This document shows, piece after piece, positions 1-9,002 of a DNA stretch of 64,000 nt. Position numbers and translations under genes: made by a program. The number at the start of each line of letters is the position of its first letter. Position 1 is the first letter of the stretch. Where the stretch lies: assembly GCA_023423695.1 (NCBI GenBank), contig JAFAFA010000011.1, positions 236,149 to 300,148 on the forward strand. Direction: 5' to 3'. The stretch comes from Pseudomonadota bacterium. GTDB lineage: Bacteria > Pseudomonadota > Alphaproteobacteria > Azospirillales > Azospirillaceae. The notes under the pieces are model-generated. The model did no database searches and had not been told where the DNA came from. It saw only the letters and a program-made list of their open reading frames with translations.

Positions 1-10
1 TCCGGCCCAT

Positions 11-340
11 ATGCAGGCCAACGGAAGCATGGAGCCTAGCGAACCACAGATGAGTCCTCCCGATACCGCCCAGACGCTGACGTTCGCGCGTGTGCGCCAG
101 CTGGCACTGATCGGCGCCGGATGCACCATCATCCTGTTCGGCATGCTGCTGGCGCCTCTCCCCGGCCCTGGTGGGCTGCCGGTGATGCTGCTCGGCGGCA
201 TCCTCGTGCTGCGCAACTCCGCCGACGCCCGCCGCCTGTTCGTGCGCAGCAAGCGCCGCTATCCCCGAATGTTCAGTCCGGTGGAACGCATCCGGCTGAA
301 GCTGCGCGCGCGCCGCCTGCGCAAGATGAACCGCGGCTGA
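11..340 (+). CDS. Small PGPGG-motif membrane protein
   Basis: A 109-residue protein with one long hydrophobic stretch (about residues 31-66) interrupted by PLPGPGG. The tail is strongly basic (RRLFVRSKRRYP, then an Arg/Lys-rich end). The Pro-Gly-Pro-Gly break between two short membrane segments is typical of the PGPGW family of putative inner-membrane proteins, whose function is unknown. The first ATG is used here; in-frame ATGs at 29 and 50 are alternatives, because no clear ribosome binding site separates them. The gene stands alone, with about 300 bases before the next start. Coding nature is supported by the membrane pattern and positive-inside tail; the family assignment is from the motif only. 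Confidence 0.65.
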   Translation: MQANGSMEPSEPQMSPPDTAQTLTFARVRQLALIGAGCTIILFGMLLAPLPGPGGLPVMLLGGILVLRNSADARRLFVRSKRRYPRMFSPVERIRLKLRARRLRKMNRG

Positions 341-647
341 CCCGCCGCTTTTTCCCGCAGTCCCTTACCCGCCGGCCTTCCGGGTGTTAGGAATGGACAC
401 CACCATTCCCAACCGCAAGGGGGGCCAGCGTGACCAGCCGACCTCATGGCGTTGAAACCGTCGTCCCCCTCTCCGCGTGTCGCGGCCGGCTGAACAGTGG
501 AACATCTCCGGAAAACCGTTCCACACCGTTTCAAACGTTCAGTCCGGCCCGTCGCCCGCCCGCGGTCTGCCCTGCGGAAGCGGGCACTGGACAGCCGCGC
601 CCCGCAGCCTCCATCTTGTGCGTCCGTTCGCATCAGGAGGGTTTGCG
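341..647. other. Gene-free stretch with one inverted repeat
   Basis: No convincing gene lies here. The one notable element is an inverted repeat at 386-396 / 403-413 (11-base arms, one mismatch, 6-base loop). It has no following T run, so it could be a weak terminator for the small membrane gene or a protein-binding site for the aminotransferase promoter. The aminotransferase ribosome binding site (AGGAGG, 635-640) closes the region. Confidence 0.4.
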
Positions 648-1811
648 GTGAAGTCGGGCAACGCGCTGCTGTCCAGCTATGGCACCACCATTTTCGAGGT
701 CATGTCCCGCCTGTCGGAGGAGCATGGCGCGATCAATCTGGGCCAGGGGTTCCCCGACGACCGTGGGCCGGCCGACGTGCTGCAGACCGCGGCCGACGCG
801 CTGCTCCAGGGCTGGAACCAGTATCCGTCGATGATGGGCACTCCCGACCTGCGGCAGGCCCTGGCCGCCCATGCCCGGCGCTTCTACGGCCTCGACGTCG
901 ATTGGAAGACCGAGACGATGGTCACCTCCGGCGCCACCGAGGCGCTGACCGCCTGTCTGCTCGGCCTGATCAATCCGGGCGACGAGGTGGTGCTGTTCCA
1001 GCCGATGTACGATAGCTACCTGCCGATCGTCCGGCTGGCCGGCGGCGTGCCGCGCTTCGTCTCGCTGAAGGCGCCGGACTGGAGCTTCAGCCGCGCCGAC
1101 CTGGAGGCCGCCTTCTCGCCGCGCACCAAGCTGGTGCTGATCAACGACCCGCTGAACCCGGCCGCCAAGGTCTTCGACCGGGCGGAGCTGGAGCTGATCG
1201 CCGAGTTCGTCCAGCGCCATGACGCGCTGGCCGTCTGCGACGAGGTGTACGAGCACATCGTCTTCGACGGCCGCCGCCACATTCCGCTGATGACCCTGCC
1301 GGGCATGCGCGACCGCTGCCTGAAGATCGGCTCGGCCGGCAAGACCTTCTCGCTGACCGGCTGGAAGGTCGGCTACGTCACCGCCGCCCCGCATCTGCTG
1401 CAGCCGGTCGCCAAGGCGCACCAGTTCCTCACCTTCACCACCCCGCCGAATCTCCAGGCCGCCGTCGCCTACGGGCTGGGCAAGGAGGAAGGCTACTTCA
1501 CCGGGCTGGCCGCCGGGCTGCAGGCGAAGCGCGACCGGCTGGCCGCCGGGCTGGCCTCCGTCGGATTCGACGTGCTGCCCAGCGCCGGCACCTATTTCGT
1601 CGCCGCCGACATCGGCCGCTTCGGCTTCGACGGCGACGATCAGGCCTTCTGCCGCTGGCTGGTGGCGGAGGCGAAGGTCGCCGCCATCCCGGTCAGCGCC
1701 TTCTTCGTGGAGAATGCGCCGGCCAGCGTCGTGCGTTTCTGCTTCTCCAAGCGGGACGAGGTGCTCGACGAGGCCATCGCCCGCCTGCGCAGCCGCTTCT
1801 CGGGCAGCTAG
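648..1811 (+). CDS. Class I/II PLP-dependent aminotransferase
   Basis: A 387-residue cytoplasmic aminotransferase of fold type I, resembling the methionine / N-succinyldiaminopimelate aminotransferase group (YbdL-like). Visible landmarks are NLGQGFPDD near the N-terminus, the substrate-loop NQYPSMMGTPDLRQAL, TSGATEAL for cofactor phosphate binding, CDEVYEHIVFDG, and the Schiff-base lysine in SAGKTFSLTGWKVG (Lys232). The usual NxPxNPTGxV segment reads INDPLNPAAKVF, a mild deviation. The frame is open further upstream, but the GTG at 648 has a perfect AGGAGG seven bases before it and gives the normal family length. The amino acid substrate cannot be fixed from sequence. It is probably monocistronic. 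Confidence 0.9.
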   Translation: MKSGNALLSSYGTTIFEVMSRLSEEHGAINLGQGFPDDRGPADVLQTAADALLQGWNQYPSMMGTPDLRQALAAHARRFYGLDVDWKTETMVTSGATEALTACLLGLINPGDEVVLFQPMYDSYLPIVRLAGGVPRFVSLKAPDWSFSRADLEAAFSPRTKLVLINDPLNPAAKVFDRAELELIAEFVQRHDALAVCDEVYEHIVFDGRRHIPLMTLPGMRDRCLKIGSAGKTFSLTGWKVGYVTAAPHLLQPVAKAHQFLTFTTPPNLQAAVAYGLGKEEGYFTGLAAGLQAKRDRLAAGLASVGFDVLPSAGTYFVAADIGRFGFDGDDQAFCRWLVAEAKVAAIPVSAFFVENAPASVVRFCFSKRDEVLDEAIARLRSRFSGS

Positions 1812-1819
1812 GCGTTGCC

Positions 1820-1850
1820 GCGGCAGGAGCGATCTGCGCGCCCCTGCCGC
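1820..1850 (+). terminator. Weak hairpin after aminotransferase gene
   Basis: Eight-base arms GCGGCAGG (1820-1827) and CCTGCCGC (1843-1850) lie nine bases after the stop codon. No T run follows, so intrinsic termination is uncertain. Confidence 0.3.
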
Positions 1851-1977
1851 AAAGCCATGGCGAAACCCCAGCCGCTTCGGCATACTCCCGCCGGTTTTGT
1901 CCAGGTCCGAGCCGACGCCAGGGCTGTCCCCGGTCTTGTGGTTCCGGACCCACCCGCGGAATTGGGGTCTGTCTCGA

Positions 1978-4900
1978 ATGTTGCGTGCGCTGGCGCGTGT
2001 CTGTGCCGTCCTCGTCGCGTGCTCCGGCACGTACACCGTTTCCCGGACCTTCGCCGCCGATCCCCCGGCCGAGCCCGTGCCCTTCGGCGTGTCGGGCGTG
2101 GAGGTGGTGGCGGAGCGTGATACGCCCCAGGCCTGCTTCACCTTCACCGACCGGCTGGAGCGCTCGCGCGCCGTCAACTACCGCGACTATGTCGCGGTGG
2201 AGCCGGCGGTCGACGGTGCCGCCATCGCCCGCGACCGCACCCTGTGCGTCGAGGGGCTGCGCCATGGCGAGACCTACCGGGTCACCCTGAAGGACGGGTT
2301 GCCGGGCATCGACGGCAAGCGGCTGCCGGCCGCCGACACCCGCGAGGTGCAGGTGCCCAACCGCAAGCCCTCGCTGGCTTTCCGCGGAGCCGGCTACATC
2401 CTGCCGCGCGTCGGGTCGGACGGGCTGCCCCTGCGCTCCATCAACCTGGACCGGGCGAAGCTGCAGGTGCTGCGCATCGCCGACCGGGCGCTGGTCGAGA
2501 AGATCTATTTCGGCCGCATCACCCAGCAGATGACCGACTACGACATCGGCGAGATCCTGGACAAGTCGGGGCAGGAGGTCTGGCGCGGCGAGATGGGGAT
2601 CGGCAACCAGCCGAACCGCAGCGTCACCACCGCCTTCCCCATCGACGCCGTGCTGGGCAAGCTGGAGCCGGGCGTCTATGTCGCCGTCGCCGGCGCCGAC
2701 GAGATCAAGCCGGGCGGCTGGGAGCGCAAGGCGACCCAATGGTTCGTGGTGTCCGACCTCGGCCTCAACACCATTCTCGGCGACGACTCGCTGGTGGTCT
2801 TCGCCCGCTCCGTCCAGAGCGCCAGCCCCGCCGCGGGCGTGGAGCTGCGTCTGGTCGCCCGCAACGGGTCCGAACTGGGCCGCGTCCAGACGGGGGAGGA
2901 CGGGCTCGGCCGCTTCGACCTCGCGGCATTGCGCGCCGCCGGGACCGAACCGGTGCAGGCCCTGTTCGCCGCGCGCGGCGACGGCGACTTCGCCGTTCTC
3001 GACCTGACCGCCGGCGGCGCCCCCTCGGCGGAGTCGCCGGACAAGCCGGCCCCGATCGCCCGTCCGATGACCGGCGGGTTCGACGCCTATCTCTATACGG
3101 AGCGCGGAATCTACCGGCCGGGCGAGACGGTGCAGCTGACCGCGCTGCTGCGCGACACCGACCTGAATCCGCCCGCCGGCAAGGCGCTGACCATCCGGGT
3201 CCTGCGTCCCGACGGGTTCGAGGTCGAACGGCGCACCCTGACCGACAGCGGGGCCGGCGGTTTCGCCACCCGCATCGACCTGCCGATGAACGCCTTCCCC
3301 GGCAGCTGGATGGTCACCGCCCATGCCGAGCCTGACGGCCCGGCCATCGGCAGGGCCGAGTTCCTGCTGGAGGACTTCGTGCCCCCGCGGCTGGACCTGT
3401 CGCTGTCCTCCCCGACGACGGAGTTGGCGGCGGACGGCGAGGCCGATGTCGCTCTCGACAGCCATTATCTCTACGGCTCGCCGGCTTCGGGCCTGCCGGG
3501 AGAGTTGACGGTCGCCCTGCGCGCCGCGGCCAACCCCTATCCCAACCTGCCGGGCTACCAGTTCGGTCTGGCGCAGGAGGACGTGAAACCGGCCCGCGCC
3601 GATCTGCCGGGCTTCATCACCGATTCCAACGGCTCGGCCCGCCTGAAGGTCAAGCTGCCGCGTCCGCCCGAAAGCACCCGCCCGCTGGAAGCGGTGGTGC
3701 GTGCCACCCTGTTCGACATCGGCGGCCGTCCGGTCGGCCGCGACTTCGTCCTGCCGGTGCGCCACCAGCCCTTCGCCATCGGCATCAAGCCGCGCTTCGA
3801 AGGCGACGGCGTGCCGGAAGGCGCCACCGCCGGATTCGAGGTGATCGCCGTCGGTCCGGACGGCAAGCCGACCGACCACGCCGACCTCTCCTACGAATTG
3901 TTCGAGGAGGAGTACGACTACGCCTGGTACGAGGCCAACGGTCGCTGGGACTACAAGGTCACGGTGAAGGACCGGCGCGTGACCGGCGGCACCCTGTCGG
4001 CCCAGGCCGGCAGCCCGACCGCGGTCGAGGCTCCGGTCGCCGCGGGCCGCTACCGGCTGGAGGTGTTCGATCCGAAGACCGGCGTCGCCACGAGCGTGCG
4101 CTTCGCCGCCGGCTGGTGGATGACCCCGACCGCCGGGGAGCGGCCGGACGCTGTCGACGTCTCGGTGATGATGCCGGCCTACCGCGCCGGGGAAAGTGCC
4201 TGGGTCTTCGTCAAGCCGCCCTATGACAGTCAGGTTCTGGTGGCGGTGGCCGACCGCGGCGTGACCTATGCCGTCACCCGCGCCATCGGCACCCAGGGCG
4301 CCTTCCTGGAAATCCCGGTCGGGCAGGGCTGGACGAGCGGCGCCCATGTGCTGGCGACCGCCTTCGCCACCTCCGACCCCCAATCGAAGAAGCCGCCGCG
4401 GCGCGCGGTGGGGCTCGCCTGGCTGGCGATGGACAAGGCCCCGCGCACGCTGGACATCCGCCTGTCCGCCCCGGCGGAGGTGGAGCCGCGCCGCGCCATG
4501 ACCGCCGACATCACGGTGGACGGCATCGCCGAGGGCAAGCAGGCCTTCGTGACGCTGGCCGCAGTCGACGAGTCGGTGATGCAGCTGACCGACCAGCCCT
4601 CCCCCGATCCGGCCCGCCATTATCTGGGCAAGCGGCCGCTGACCGTGGAGCTGCGCGATTCCTACGGCCGCCTGATCGATCCGGCCAGCCTGGAGGCCGC
4701 CCGGCCGCCGGCCGCACCTGCTCCGCGCCTGCGTCAGGTCGCCGGTCTGGTCCCGCCCAAGTCGGAGCGGGTGGTCTCGCTCTATTCCGGCATTCTGACC
4801 GTCGGTGCCGACGGCAAGGTCTCCGTTCCGTTCGATCTGCCGGACTTCCAGGGCCGTCTGCGCCTGATGGCGGTGGCCTGGAGCGAGGGGCGGATCGGTC

Positions 4901-6756
4901 ATGCCGAAAGCCAGATGCTGGTGCGCGATCCGGTCGTCGCCGACGCGGTGCTGCCGCACTTCCTCGCCCCCGGCGATTCGGCGCAGGTTATCCTCTCGCT
5001 CGACAATCTGAACGGCCCGTCCGGCGATTACCGCATGACCCTGACCGCCGAGGGTGCCGTCTCCATCGTCCAGGGCGACGGGGGGCTTGATCTTGAGGTG
5101 CCGAAGCTGGCGCGGGGCAAGCGGGCGACCGCCGGCCGGGTGCTGACCGCAACCGCCGTGGGCGCCGGCCACGTCACCCTGGACGTCACCGGTCCGGAGG
5201 GCGTCCGCGTCACCCGGCGCTGGGACGTCACCGTGCGCCCGGCCTCGCCGCCGGTGTCGCGCCGCACCGTCACTGCGCTCCCCACCGACAAGAGCCTGAC
5301 CCTCCCAGCCGACATCGCCGCCGGATTGCGGCCGGAAACCCTGTCCGTCGGTGCCGTGGTGGCTCCGCTGCCGGATCTCGACGTGCCGGGCCTGCTCTTC
5401 GCGCTCGACCGGGCGGCACCGGGTGGGGCGGAGCAGACCGCTAGCCGCATCCTGCCGCTGCTGTCGATGCCCGATGTCGCCGCCGGCCTGGGCATCGCGC
5501 CCGAGGACCGGATCAAGGCGCGTGTCCAGCGCGGCATCGACCGGCTCCTGACCTTCCAGCGTGCGGACGGCGCCTTCGCCGCATGGTCGCCGAAGGGCGA
5601 TCTCGACCCGTGGCTGACCGCCTATGCGGTCGACATTCTGGGCCGTGCCAAGGCGGCGGGCTACCGCATCCCCGACCAGCCCTATCGCAAGGGGCTGGAT
5701 TGGATGAAGCAGGCGGTCGACAACGCCTGGGTCGAGACCGCCGACCTGCCGGGCCGCGCCTATGCCCTGTATGTGCTGGCGCGGGCGAAGCTGATCGATG
5801 CCGGCGCGCTGCGCTATTTCCGCGAGAACTACTGGGACCGACTGCCGACCGACTTCGGCCGGGCGCAGATCGCCGCCGCCGCCGCCGCGTTGGGCGACCA
5901 GCCGGCCGCCGCCGACGCCTTCTCCAAGCTGACCGGCGCCCGCATGGTGACGGCCGGCCTGCGCGACCAGGGGTCCTCCCTGCGGGACGAGGCCGGCGTG
6001 GTGGCGCTGATGGCGGAAAGCGGGGCGGTCGACCGCGATCGCATCTTCCAGGCGGCGGAGCGCGTGGCGAAGACCTTCGCCGCGGTCCGCACCACCAACC
6101 CGCAGGAACAGGCTTGGCTGCTGCTGGCCTCCAAGGCCCTGATCGACCGTGCCGCTCCGATGAAGCTCGCCATCGGCGACCAGACGGTGGAGAACGCCAA
6201 GCCCCAGATCCTGCGCATCGACCCGGCCGCGCCGCCGGCGATCCGCAACCTGGGCGGCGAGGTCCGGCAGACTGTGTCGGTGTCCGGCGTGCCCGACCAG
6301 CCGGCCGGCGCGGAAGAGCAGGGCATGACCATACGCCGCCGCCTGTTCGATATGGCCGGCCGCCCGGTCGATCCGGCCGGCATCCGACACAACGACCTGC
6401 TGGTGGTGATCCTGGAGGGTGAGGTCGGCGACCCGCTCGACCACTCGGTGCTGGTCAGCGACCCGCTGCCGGCCGGATTCGAGATCGAGAATGTCCGGCT
6501 CGCCAACAGCGGCCAGCTCGGCAAGCTGTCCTGGCTGGGCGAACTGTCGTCCGCGCGCAATGTGGAGTTCCGCGACGACCGCTTCCTGGCCGCCGTCGAT
6601 TTGCCGAAGGCGGCCCCCCGCTTCCGGTTGGTCTATCTGGTCCGTGCGGTCACCCCCGGCGACTTCGCGGCCCCCGGCGCCCATGTGCAGGACCTGCAGC
6701 GGCCCCACCTGTCCGCACGCACAGCGGTGTCCCGCCTGCGCGTGCTGCCGGAGTGA
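1978..6756 (+). CDS. Alpha-2-macroglobulin-like lipoprotein lacking the thioester Cys
   Basis: A 1592-residue bacterial alpha-2-macroglobulin (YfhM/YfaS group). These are periplasmic proteins thought to trap proteases and often linked to peptidoglycan repair. The N-terminus (MLRALARVCAVLVAC) ends in a lipobox-like LVAC, so it is probably a lipoprotein with Cys15 lipidated; this decided the ATG at 1978 over earlier in-frame codons. Visible domains are an MG2-type module around YTERGIYRPGETVQLTALLR (about residue 375), the central A2M region around SGILTVGADGKVSVPFDLPD (about 935), an alpha/alpha-barrel thioester-like domain (about 1130-1400) and a C-terminal domain with SVLVSDPLPAGFEIE. The canonical CxEQ thioester reads GGAEQ (Ala1151), so covalent trapping is not expected. 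No pbpC neighbour is present. Confidence 0.9.
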   Translation: MLRALARVCAVLVACSGTYTVSRTFAADPPAEPVPFGVSGVEVVAERDTPQACFTFTDRLERSRAVNYRDYVAVEPAVDGAAIARDRTLCVEGLRHGETYRVTLKDGLPGIDGKRLPAADTREVQVPNRKPSLAFRGAGYILPRVGSDGLPLRSINLDRAKLQVLRIADRALVEKIYFGRITQQMTDYDIGEILDKSGQEVWRGEMGIGNQPNRSVTTAFPIDAVLGKLEPGVYVAVAGADEIKPGGWERKATQWFVVSDLGLNTILGDDSLVVFARSVQSASPAAGVELRLVARNGSELGRVQTGEDGLGRFDLAALRAAGTEPVQALFAARGDGDFAVLDLTAGGAPSAESPDKPAPIARPMTGGFDAYLYTERGIYRPGETVQLTALLRDTDLNPPAGKALTIRVLRPDGFEVERRTLTDSGAGGFATRIDLPMNAFPGSWMVTAHAEPDGPAIGRAEFLLEDFVPPRLDLSLSSPTTELAADGEADVALDSHYLYGSPASGLPGELTVALRAAANPYPNLPGYQFGLAQEDVKPARADLPGFITDSNGSARLKVKLPRPPESTRPLEAVVRATLFDIGGRPVGRDFVLPVRHQPFAIGIKPRFEGDGVPEGATAGFEVIAVGPDGKPTDHADLSYELFEEEYDYAWYEANGRWDYKVTVKDRRVTGGTLSAQAGSPTAVEAPVAAGRYRLEVFDPKTGVATSVRFAAGWWMTPTAGERPDAVDVSVMMPAYRAGESAWVFVKPPYDSQVLVAVADRGVTYAVTRAIGTQGAFLEIPVGQGWTSGAHVLATAFATSDPQSKKPPRRAVGLAWLAMDKAPRTLDIRLSAPAEVEPRRAMTADITVDGIAEGKQAFVTLAAVDESVMQLTDQPSPDPARHYLGKRPLTVELRDSYGRLIDPASLEAARPPAAPAPRLRQVAGLVPPKSERVVSLYSGILTVGADGKVSVPFDLPDFQGRLRLMAVAWSEGRIGHAESQMLVRDPVVADAVLPHFLAPGDSAQVILSLDNLNGPSGDYRMTLTAEGAVSIVQGDGGLDLEVPKLARGKRATAGRVLTATAVGAGHVTLDVTGPEGVRVTRRWDVTVRPASPPVSRRTVTALPTDKSLTLPADIAAGLRPETLSVGAVVAPLPDLDVPGLLFALDRAAPGGAEQTASRILPLLSMPDVAAGLGIAPEDRIKARVQRGIDRLLTFQRADGAFAAWSPKGDLDPWLTAYAVDILGRAKAAGYRIPDQPYRKGLDWMKQAVDNAWVETADLPGRAYALYVLARAKLIDAGALRYFRENYWDRLPTDFGRAQIAAAAAALGDQPAAADAFSKLTGARMVTAGLRDQGSSLRDEAGVVALMAESGAVDRDRIFQAAERVAKTFAAVRTTNPQEQAWLLLASKALIDRAAPMKLAIGDQTVENAKPQILRIDPAAPPAIRNLGGEVRQTVSVSGVPDQPAGAEEQGMTIRRRLFDMAGRPVDPAGIRHNDLLVVILEGEVGDPLDHSVLVSDPLPAGFEIENVRLANSGQLGKLSWLGELSSARNVEFRDDRFLAAVDLPKAAPRFRLVYLVRAVTPGDFAAPGAHVQDLQRPHLSARTAVSRLRVLPE

Positions 6757-6768
6757 GGTAAAAAAGCT

Positions 6769-6794
6769 CGAGGGGCGCCGACCGGCGCCCCTCG
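6769..6794. terminator. Bidirectional terminator between convergent genes
   Basis: Perfect 11-base arms CGAGGGGCGCC (6769-6779) and GGCGCCCCTCG (6784-6794) surround a four-base loop. Six A residues at 6760-6765 become a T run on the minus strand, so it is strongest for the minus-strand gene ending at 6810. It also sits 13 bases after the macroglobulin stop. Confidence 0.75.
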
Positions 6795-6809
6795 ATTGCG
6801 ACACCGTGC

Positions 6810-6998
6810 CTAAAGATAGCTCTGCTCGCTCCGATGGCTGTCGCGTCGCCGGACGAGCAGGGTCAGCCCTGCGACCACCACCGCGAAGCACAGGGTCAGC
6901 AGCACGTAGAAGGCCAGCGCGAGGCCGACCGTCATGGTGCCGAGCAGCACCATGGCCAATATCCAGACGCCCAGCGATACGATGGCGCGCGCCGACAT
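6810..6998 (-). CDS. Small inner-membrane protein, two predicted helices
   Basis: A 62-residue protein starting MSARAIVSLGVWIL. It has two hydrophobic helices (about residues 6-24 and 26-46) followed by a basic, polar tail (RRRDSHRSEQS). The start is chosen because AGGAGA lies seven bases before the ATG; longer in-frame extensions are charged and unlike a real N-terminus. The gene converges on the macroglobulin gene across a shared terminator. No family was recognised and no function can be assigned. Membrane pattern, ribosome binding site and terminator together make it a likely real gene. Confidence 0.6.
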   Translation of the reverse strand: MSARAIVSLGVWILAMVLLGTMTVGLALAFYVLLTLCFAVVVAGLTLLVRRRDSHRSEQSYL

Positions 6999-7351
6999 GG
7001 GTTGTCTCCTATCCCCTGTCCTGATCCGCCGAAAAACAGCCGGCCCACCCTGAACCCGCCGCGGCCTTCTGGCCGTCTGTGCGGCGCCGTGTCCGCTTCC
7101 CACATATGGAATCGGGGAGCCGGCGTGGCCCGTCCTGTACTGGGCAAAGCCTGCCACAGCCGCAATGCGGAACGGGGCGTGGCATCCTGTCACTGTGCGG
7201 GGGCGCCGCACCCGTCAGTGACTGAACCGTTGCCTGCCCACGCGTAGGGCAGGGCGGCTCGCCAAACTGGTTGGCTTGGTCAACAAGTCTGTTGACAGCA
7301 TGCGGCATCGACCTTACCTTTACGTAAACGTCAAGGAAGGGAGCGAGCGGA
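6999..7351. other. Divergent intergenic region before the MerR operon
   Basis: No gene was found in these 353 bases. The right-hand end carries the promoter and palindrome described separately. A short hairpin (CCTGCCC 7233-7239 / GGGCAGG 7247-7253) has no evident role. Confidence 0.5.
7292..7336 (+). promoter_or_regulatory. Promoter and MerR-type operator of the beta-oxidation operon
   Basis: A consensus -35 TTGACA (7292-7297) is followed 17 bases later by a weak -10 (TACCTT, 7315-7320). Overlapping and following the -10 is CCTTTACGTAAACGTCAAGG (7317-7336), with the perfect core palindrome TTTACGTAAA at 7319-7328. This resembles, from memory, the operator described for LiuR-type MerR regulators of branched-chain amino acid and fatty acid breakdown. 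The MerR gene starts 15 bases downstream, so autoregulation of the whole operon is the simple reading. Confidence 0.6.
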
Positions 7352-7843
7352 GTGGATCGGCTTTCGGTCGGCTACGGCATGGCGGAGACGGGGGAGGGCG
7401 CGGAAAACAGCCGCATGTCCGGCCCGAGACTCGCCATCGGCGAACTGGCCGGGGAGTTCGGTCTGACCCACCGCACCATCCGCCATTACGAGGACGAGGG
7501 GCTGCTGGCGCCGGAGCGGATCGGCCGCGCCCCTGGAGGCGCCCGCGTCTACGGCCACCGCGACCGTGCCCGTCTGGCGCTGATCTGCCGGGGCAAGCGG
7601 CTGGGCTTCAGCCTGGCCGAGATCAAGGATTTCCTGAACCTCTACGACACCGACGACGCCCAGATCGAACAGATGCGCTACATGCGCAACATCGCACGCC
7701 GCCGGATTTCCGCACTTGAACAGCAGCTCGCCGACGTCCAGCAGACGCTGGCGGAGCTGTGCACCATCGACACCCAGATCTCCGAGCATCTCAGCCGCAA
7801 CGGCATCACGGAGACGCAGGACATGGAGGAGAAGCACTCATGA
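7352..7843 (+). CDS. MerR-family regulator (LiuR-like)
   Basis: A 163-residue regulator. The N-terminal winged helix-turn-helix reads LAIGELAGEFGLTHRTIRHYEDEGLL, then the typical RVYGHRDRARL and KRLGFSLAEIKDFL. A coiled-coil dimerisation helix fills the C-terminal half. There are no metal-binding cysteines near the C-terminus, so a metal sensor is unlikely; the acyl-CoA-gene group of MerR proteins fits better. It overlaps the downstream thiolase start by ATGA, indicating translational coupling, and sits behind a matching palindrome. The GTG at 7352 follows a purine-rich AAGGAAGGGAG; in-frame ATGs at 7379 and 7415 are possible. The inferred role is to repress the fad-type operon until acyl-CoA intermediates accumulate. 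Confidence 0.8.
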   Translation: MDRLSVGYGMAETGEGAENSRMSGPRLAIGELAGEFGLTHRTIRHYEDEGLLAPERIGRAPGGARVYGHRDRARLALICRGKRLGFSLAEIKDFLNLYDTDDAQIEQMRYMRNIARRRISALEQQLADVQQTLAELCTIDTQISEHLSRNGITETQDMEEKHS

Positions 7844-8976
7844 AGTCGGTCGTCATCGCCGGTTACGCCCGTTCGCCCTTCGCCTTCGCCCACAAGGGCG
7901 AGCTGACCAAGGTCCGCCCCGACGATCTGCTGGCCCGCGTCATCGCGGCGCTGGTCGAGCGCACCGGCCTGAAGACCGACGACATCGAGGATGTGATCGT
8001 CGGCTGCTCCTTCCCCGAGGGCGAGCAGGGCCTGAACGTCGCCCGCAGCATCGCCTTCCTGGCCAAGCTGCCGCAGACCGCGGCGGCCACCACGGTGAAC
8101 CGCTATTGCGGCTCCTCCATGCAGTCGATCCATCAGGCGGCCGGTGCCATCCAGATGGGCGCCGGCGAGGTGTTCGTCTGCGGCGGCGTCGAATCGATGA
8201 CCCGTGTGCCGATCATGGGCTTCAACCCGATGCCGAACCCGGCGCTGAAGGCCTCCTATCCGGAAGCCTATTGCTCGATGGGCATCACCGCGGAGAATGT
8301 CGCCCGCAAATACGCCATCTCCCGCGCCGAGCAGGAGGCGCTGGCCGTCGCGTCCCACGCGAAGGCCGCCGAGGCGCAGGCCTCCGGCCGCATGGCCGAC
8401 GAGATCGTCGGCATCCAGACCCCCGCCGGTCTGGTCGACAAGGACGGCTGCATCCGTCCCGGCACCAACGCCGACAGCCTGTCGGGCCTGAAGCCGGCCT
8501 TCACCGCCGACGGCACCGTGACCGCCGGCACCTCCTCGCCGCTGACCGACGGCGCCGCTGCCGTGCTGGTGACGACGGAGGAGTATGCCAAGGCCAACGG
8601 CCTGCCGATCCTGGCGAAGATCCGCTCGGTCGCCGTCGCCGGCTGCGCGCCGGAGCTGATGGGCCTCGGTCCGGTCCCGGCGACCCGCAAGGCGCTGGCC
8701 CGTGCCGGCCTGTCGATCAACGACATCGACATCATCGAGATCAACGAGGCCTTCTCGTCCCAGGCCATCGCCTGCATGCGTGACCTCGACATCGACCCGT
8801 CCCGCATCAACCCGGACGGCGGCGCGCTGGCGCTCGGCCATCCGCTGGGGGCTACCGGCGCCCGCATCACCGGCAAGGCCGCGGCCCTGCTGAAGCGCGA
8901 AGGCAAGCAGTTCGCGCTGGCGACCCAGTGCATCGGCGGCGGCCAGGGCATCGCCACCATCCTGGAAGCGGTCTGA
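7840..8976 (+). CDS. fadA: Acetyl-CoA acyltransferase (thiolase)
   Basis: A 378-residue thiolase catalysing the CoA-dependent cleavage of 3-ketoacyl-CoA, the last step of beta-oxidation. The full catalytic set is visible: nucleophile Cys90 in NRYCGSSMQ, NEAFSSQ, His334 in LGHPLGATGAR and the second cysteine Cys364 in TQCIGGGQG. Its start ATG overlaps the MerR stop, with GGAGGAG just upstream. It is followed after 26 bases by the bifunctional enzyme gene. Gene order (thiolase, FadN type, acyl-CoA dehydrogenase) parallels the fadNAE set of Bacillus subtilis in content. A degradative rather than biosynthetic thiolase is inferred from these partners. Confidence 0.92.
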   Translation: MKSVVIAGYARSPFAFAHKGELTKVRPDDLLARVIAALVERTGLKTDDIEDVIVGCSFPEGEQGLNVARSIAFLAKLPQTAAATTVNRYCGSSMQSIHQAAGAIQMGAGEVFVCGGVESMTRVPIMGFNPMPNPALKASYPEAYCSMGITAENVARKYAISRAEQEALAVASHAKAAEAQASGRMADEIVGIQTPAGLVDKDGCIRPGTNADSLSGLKPAFTADGTVTAGTSSPLTDGAAAVLVTTEEYAKANGLPILAKIRSVAVAGCAPELMGLGPVPATRKALARAGLSINDIDIIEINEAFSSQAIACMRDLDIDPSRINPDGGALALGHPLGATGARITGKAAALLKREGKQFALATQCIGGGQGIATILEAV

Positions 8977-9002
8977 CGAACGGGATCGGGGAGGAAACGA
9001 CC

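Noticed and set aside
1693..6891. A 1732-codon open frame on the minus strand opposite the macroglobulin gene
   Set aside because: High-GC shadow frame: Arg/Gly/Gln/His-rich, no domain, and the plus strand carries a clear family protein.
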